NCBI GenBank assembly: GCA_013365365.1
Contig: JABVXU010000338.1
Span: forward strand, 1 to 60,480
DNA from: Cruorifilaria tuberocauda
Lineage: Eukaryota > Nematoda > Chromadorea > Rhabditida > Onchocercidae
Direction of reading: 5' to 3'
DNA: 60,480 nucleotides
Positions 50,724-60,480 of this stretch are shown one piece after another. Position 1 is the stretch's first letter. The number at the start of each line of letters is the position of its first letter. The notes beneath the pieces are model-generated. The model had not been told where the DNA came from. It did no database searches and saw only the letters and a program-made list of their open reading frames with translations. Position numbers and translations under genes: made by a program.

Positions 50724-52150
50724 GTATGTGCAATAGGATGAAATTTTTATTTCTAAATCTAAAATTATTTCTCTCTCTCAAAGTCTAAAATTATTATTTG
50801 AAAACGTTTTTCTTCTTTCTCTAATGAATAGTCAAATTTTGTTAAACGATAAAAATACTTTCGAAATTTACTCTTTCATATAAATTATTTATTAATTCTT
50901 TTGGTTAACTAATTTTTAATATATCAGTTTATGATATTATTCGATTTGAATGTTTTGTTGATTTATTTCATGATGATAATAAGCTGCTTTTAAGGTTAGC
51001 TTTGAAAAATGAAATGTTTTGATAGAAATATTTTCCATGCAAAATTTAGAAATATATTTTAGATGTTTAGCGTGATATCATCATTAATAATCAATATTCA
51101 TTCATGCCAATATAATTTATTTGAGAAATATTACTGAATGCATGCATATAATTGATTTAAAATAAATGTTTTAAATTAAAATAGTATCGAATTGATGTTT
51201 AGTGACTACTGATTAAATAAGTAACAGGTGAAAAGTATTAAAGTGATACAGAGGACATTTTTTACATTTAAGCAAAAAATTTTTTGAATTAAAAAAAAAT
51301 GGAATTTGCACTTTTCTTTTTGAATTTAATGAAAAAACAAAAAGACTAGTAACCTCGTCCATTTAATACATTATTGCAGCATTGAAGGAAATATTTAATA
51401 ATAGCAATTAATTAATTAATTAATCAAACAAAATTCAGAAAAATTAAAAACAATAATGTAATTTGCAAAAGTATTAAAACAATTTATTTATACTTAATTA
51501 ATATTATTATCTAATAAATAATGTTGTTGTAATTAAAAGTATTATTAAAATATTAATGAAATGATGATATCAACAAGTTCCTGCAACATTACACCGCATT
51601 AAAATAACCATTTTTTAGCGAGCCGGTTTTGTTAAAAATTATTTTTATAAACCGGTTTTAGTGAGATTTAGTCGTTTCATTGCTTGAACTTTTAGAACTT
51701 TTCATATCATTCCTTCAATCAAACTTTTTTCCCTTTTTCTCTTTAAGCATTTCAATAAGAAATTTTAAATATTTTTTCAATATTCAGATATTTCTTTTTT
51801 TCTTTTTATATTAAAATATGCAAATATTACTTCTTTAACTTGGCTGAAAATAATTTTCTTCTATTATCACTGAAGTTATTTGATTTTTTAATTTTTCAGC
51901 TAGAAATTTGCTTACCTAACTTAAACATTTACATATGATAAAAGTTACAGAGAAAAAATAGAAGTCAAAAAACTTTAAATTCAGCATTTCTTACTTACTA
52001 AAAAGCGAGTTTGGAAAAGATAAATTTTCCAAATTCAATTAAAAAAAAAACTTTTCACTTAAAAAATGTTTACTTTTTAATGAAAAGTTATTTGATAAAA
52101 ACAAATGTTTGTATTGATGCATTGAAAAAAGAAACTTAAGCTAATAATAA

Positions 52151-52159
52151 TTTTTTTAG
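52151..52159 (+). promoter_or_regulatory. Possible leader acceptor upstream of the esterase ATG
   Basis: TTTTTTTAG lies 33 nt before the ATG at 52193 and is a good nematode acceptor, cis or trans. The ATG-TAA at 52178-52183 would then be in the leader. Confidence 0.45.
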
Positions 52160-52177
52160 CTAAAATTTTGTTTATAA

Positions 52178-52183
52178 ATGTAA
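52178..52183 (+). promoter_or_regulatory. Minimal uORF (ATG-TAA) before the esterase start
   Basis: ATG is followed directly by TAA, in frame with and 9 nt before the main ATG at 52193. The in-frame stop shows that the coding frame does not extend further left without splicing. Confidence 0.5.
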
Positions 52184-52192
52184 TTGGAAGCA

Positions 52193-57976
<5,784 letters not shown>

Positions 57977-58033
57977 TTCATTTATAACACGTAAACAGTG
58001 TACTAAAATAGTATTCGTAAGATTGAAAATTTT

Positions 58034-58051
58034 AATAAATCTATAAATAAA
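58034..58051 (+). terminator. Poly(A) signals of the esterase gene
   Basis: AATAAA occurs at 58034-58039 and 58046-58051, about 57-70 nt after the stop codon, a normal nematode 3' UTR length. Confidence 0.65.
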
Positions 58052-58117
58052 TTCAAAAATATATTGTATTAAAAATAAAAAATAGTGTTAAGGTATACAA
58101 CTCAAAACCATTCACCA

Positions 58118-58123
58118 TTTATT
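58118..58123 (-). terminator. Possible distal poly(A) signal of the repeat-protein gene
   Basis: AATAAA on the minus strand, about 215 nt after the stop of the alternative terminal exon (58338-58429). The two convergent transcripts would end within about 100 bp of each other. Confidence 0.4.
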
Positions 58124-58337
58124 TCAAATGTATACTCCTTTTTTAAGATAAATTTTAGTAATTCAAATTCTGTAAATTCCATTATAACCAAGCATATATC
58201 ATCATATCAGTGATTAAAGAAGTGTACAGATTTAACTTTAAATGCAGTTCAAATAGAAGTAGTTATCTATCACATCATATCATATCACGATTACATTCTG
58301 TGCTAAGTTGCAAAGATCCAAGGTGCCATGAAAGTTT

Positions 58338-58429
58338 TCAGAGGTAAACTGATGATGTCCCTTTACCTCTAGAGGCGCCGCCTGCATAGGTACTAGAAGC
58401 GCCTCCACTAGCACCTGGACTGCTTCCAC
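58338..58429 (-). CDS. Candidate alternative terminal exon of the repeat-protein gene (Gly/Ser-rich tail)
   Basis: On the minus strand TTTTCAG precedes 58429 and the frame runs 29 codons to TGA at 58338-58340. The tail is Gly/Ser/Ala-rich (GSSPGASGGASSTYAGGA). It fits in phase 1 to a donor GCAG|GTAAAC inside the main exon (last base 59132), giving Gly at the junction. Composition matches the rest of the protein and differs sharply from flanking DNA. The product would be about 368 aa and would lack the C-terminal domain of the long form. Confidence 0.55.
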
Positions 58430-58887
58430 CTGAAAACTTCGCAACGGTTACGAGAAAAAGAAAAACGATTTAAAGTTAACGTAAAGTAGTAGACAAGTAA
58501 TGCTATGCATTAAAGTATATATTTGAAATTGATTATTCAATTCATGAAAATAAAATCTCTCTATTTCAGGTTCTTTTTCCCATAACTATCTATCTGCTAC
58601 TTATATCCGCCATTCATTATCATCACTTCAGCAATTACATGTTGCCTTAGCAAATTAAAATGAATAATTTGAAATAAATATTATCATTGATCGAATAGGG
58701 TCAAGGATCCAAAAGGAACAGCTTATTGAGTAATAATTAATTAGTTTAATTAAATTTAATTGGAGGAAGTAAGAATACATTAAATTTTCTAAGCTACAAA
58801 ATGATAATCTATGAAAAGTTTTCCGAATTATAACTCAATCGACCTAATGGAATAAATAATCGAAAAATTCATGAAATTTTTCAATTA

Positions 58888-58893
58888 TTTATT
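58888..58893 (-). terminator. Proximal poly(A) signal of the repeat-protein gene
   Basis: AATAAA on the minus strand about 21 nt after the TAA at 58914-58916, supporting the long reading frame as a genuine 3' end. Confidence 0.6.
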
Positions 58894-58913
58894 TTCGCTT
58901 ATCATTAAATCAA

Positions 58914-60208
58914 TCATTTAATCAAATCACTTAGCAAAATACCAAGTTGATCGGCAGTGGTTCCAAAAGCGAAGCGAAGATCTTGACTTTTAGTGCCACT
59001 TGGAGTTGAAGCAGTCATATATGCGCTGCTCACGCCAGCACCACCACCGAAAGCAGCCGGACAGTACAATGAGAATTCAACTTTTCCGCCACCGGAATCT
59101 ACGGCGCCAATATCGCTCTCTTTCAGTTTACCTGCCGGTCCACCTCCAGCTAACATAGCTGATAAGTAGTTTTCAACTTCAGCGCCAGCACCGGTATCAT
59201 TCAATGCACCATCTGCACCAACACTGATTGGACTTTTGGCACCATCAGCAGAGCTGAGAATAGCACTTTTAATTCCACCAACAGCAATAGGACTTGAAAT
59301 ACGACTAACACCGGTGGCAGCACCAGCACTGACTGGACTTGTAATGCGACTGACACTGGTGGTAGCACCAGCAGCAACCGGACTTGTAATGCGACTGATA
59401 CCGGTGGCGGCACCAGCACTGGCCGGACTTGTAATACGACTGATACCGGTGGCAGCACCAGCACTGGCCGGACTTGTAATACGACTGATACCGGTGGCAG
59501 CACCAGCACTGGCCGGACTTGAAATACGACTGACACCAGTGGCAGTACTAGCAGGACTTGCAGAACGACTGATACTGGTGGCAGTACGAGTACTAACCGG
59601 AGTTGTAATGCGACTAACACCGGTGGCAGTAGCAGTACTAGTAGGACTTGAGGTACGACTGATACTGGTGGCAGTACGGGTACTGACCGGAGTTGTAATG
59701 CGACTAACACCGGTGGCAGTAGCGGTACTAGCGAGACTTGCACTGCGACTGATACTGGTGGCAGCAGAAATTTTCGTATCAGTGGTCATAGTACCGCTAT
59801 CAACACCGATAGCACTGCCAACTTTTCCTGTTGCTGGAAAAGTACCGATAGCTGCTTGACCGCCAACCGGTATTGTTCCTGCTCCTGCCATACTTGCTGC
59901 AAGTAGAAGAGGTACAGTAAGTATTAATGGTAGAGAATTTTAAGTTAAAACTTTTTTGGCTATCACAATAAGAAATGTTTAATTTAATAGTTTGAAAAGA
60001 AGCATTACTTTACCTAATTTCATGACAGTCGAGAGTAATGATTCACGAAGGAAAGTAATTTCCTGCATCATTTGCTTGATAATTTCATCCAATCGTTTAT
60101 TTTCATTTATTACCATTTCCAGTACTCCTTTCAATTCATCATTGCTCTTTTGCATTTGATCGACATTCAAATCTTTCCATAAATTTGGCAGAACCACTTG
60201 GATTGGAG
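58914..60208 (-). CDS. Ser/Thr/Ala-rich coiled-coil and 15-residue repeat protein, unrecognised
   Basis: Two exons join in phase: 60208-60014 and 59896-58914 (TAA). The first encodes a coiled coil (VDQMQKSNDELKGVLEMV, then NENKRLDEIIKQMMQEIT). The second starts with a Gly/Ala/Thr region, then eleven units of about 15 residues (type TGISRITSPASAGAA), then a C-terminal region with KVEFSLYCPAAFGGGAG, TPSGTKSQDLRFAFG and DQLGILLSDL. The repeats carry SRxxSP/TP, which resembles proline-directed or basophilic kinase sites. GC content is far above the surroundings. The ATG at 59891 is not the start, since the frame continues through a good acceptor to the upstream exon. The N-terminus may be the leader exon at 60479. 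I do not recognise the family; a secreted or structural role would fit low-complexity repeats but is inference. Confidence 0.8.
59274..59759 (-). repeat. Coding minisatellite, 45-bp unit, 11 copies
   Basis: The units encode 15 residues each, except one of 13 (6 bp shorter) and a last one of 14. Two subfamilies alternate at the N-terminal side (TSISR...STATA and TGVSR...STRTA), while the C-terminal side has near-identical TGISRITSPASAGAA units, suggesting more recent expansion there. All three minus-strand-side frames and one plus frame stay open because of the unit composition. Confidence 0.9.
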
Positions 60209-60424
60209 CTAAACATCGATTATATTTATCAATATTTTTAATTTTTATCAAGTTTATCAATCAAATAAAAGATTCAATTTAAATTCATAGTTAACAAGAA
60301 ATTTACTATAAATTATTTTTTATACAAAATCAATACTTTATCACTTTTTGTTACAATAAAAAAATCTTCAATCATTTGAAAAGCAAAGTGTTATTTAAAT
60401 GAAAGGAGAAAACCACAGTGTAAC

Positions 60425-60479
60425 AAATTGCACAATTGATCATCAAAAAGTAATAATATAATTTTCTTGGCTTCCTCAT
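60425..60479 (-). CDS. Candidate first exon of the repeat-protein gene (signal peptide)
   Basis: ATG at 60477-60479 opens MRKPRK followed by a hydrophobic run (LYYYFLMINCAI), as in a signal peptide or anchor. It ends at ATTT|GTTACA in phase 1, which joins in phase to the acceptor before 60208 (Ser at the junction). The donor is weak and the start lies at the window edge, so this is tentative. With it, the long form would be 410 aa. Confidence 0.4.
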
Positions 60480-60480
60480 T

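Noticed and set aside
59201..59743. 180-codon second minus-strand frame (Val/Leu/Pro-rich)
   Set aside because: Another shadow of the repeat; it ends inside the array and does not connect to the flanking exons.
59236..59859. 207-codon plus-strand frame antisense to the repeat gene
   Set aside because: It is the shadow of the stop-free 45-bp repeat; the minus frame has a clean acceptor, a joined upstream exon and a poly(A) signal.

Overview
The window is about 60 kb of very AT-rich eukaryotic DNA, most likely from a nematode and probably a spirurid or filarial worm. The reasons are short exons split by AT-rich introns of about 50 to 1,500 bp, acceptors of the TTTTCAG / TTTTTAG type, donors of the GTAAGT / GTATGT type, acceptors placed right next to start codons as in spliced-leader genes, and a gene set typical of animals. 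There are no operon-like bacterial features. I built the gene models by hand by joining exons in phase.

Layout. (1) 198-2561, plus strand: the 3' end of an unrecognised cysteine-containing gene that begins left of the window. (2) 2562-31393: almost 29 kb with no convincing exon, full of GA/CT, ATT and pentamer microsatellites, one 43-bp minisatellite and several perfect hairpins. (3) 31397-34282, plus: a complete Na+/K+-ATPase beta subunit gene, 6 exons, 320 aa. (4) 38488-45175, minus: a complete glutamate carboxypeptidase II (M28B) homologue, 16 exons, 769 aa. All zinc ligands are present, but the arginine patch of the human enzyme is missing. (5) 45176-52192: a divergent intergenic region with a 58% GC structured island near 47.8 kb and a GC-shifted, exon-like segment near 48.7-49.1 kb. 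(6) 52193-57976, plus: a complete type-B carboxylesterase, 11 exons, 555 aa, with an intact Ser-Glu-His triad and a possible upstream membrane-anchor exon at 50612-50723. (7) 58338-60479, minus: a Ser/Thr/Ala-rich protein with a coiled coil and eleven copies of a 15-residue repeat. It has two possible 3' ends, and a possible leader exon ends 1 bp from the window edge.

The genes do not form a pathway. The beta subunit serves ion transport, the carboxypeptidase is a type II membrane peptidase and the esterase is a hydrolase. Neighbours 3/4 and 6/7 are convergent, and 4/6 are divergent. The observations most worth following are the repeat protein with its alternative ends, the GC-rich hairpin island, minimal AUG-stop uORFs in front of both divergent genes, an inverted GATA pair by the esterase, and the excess of perfect short-loop palindromes.
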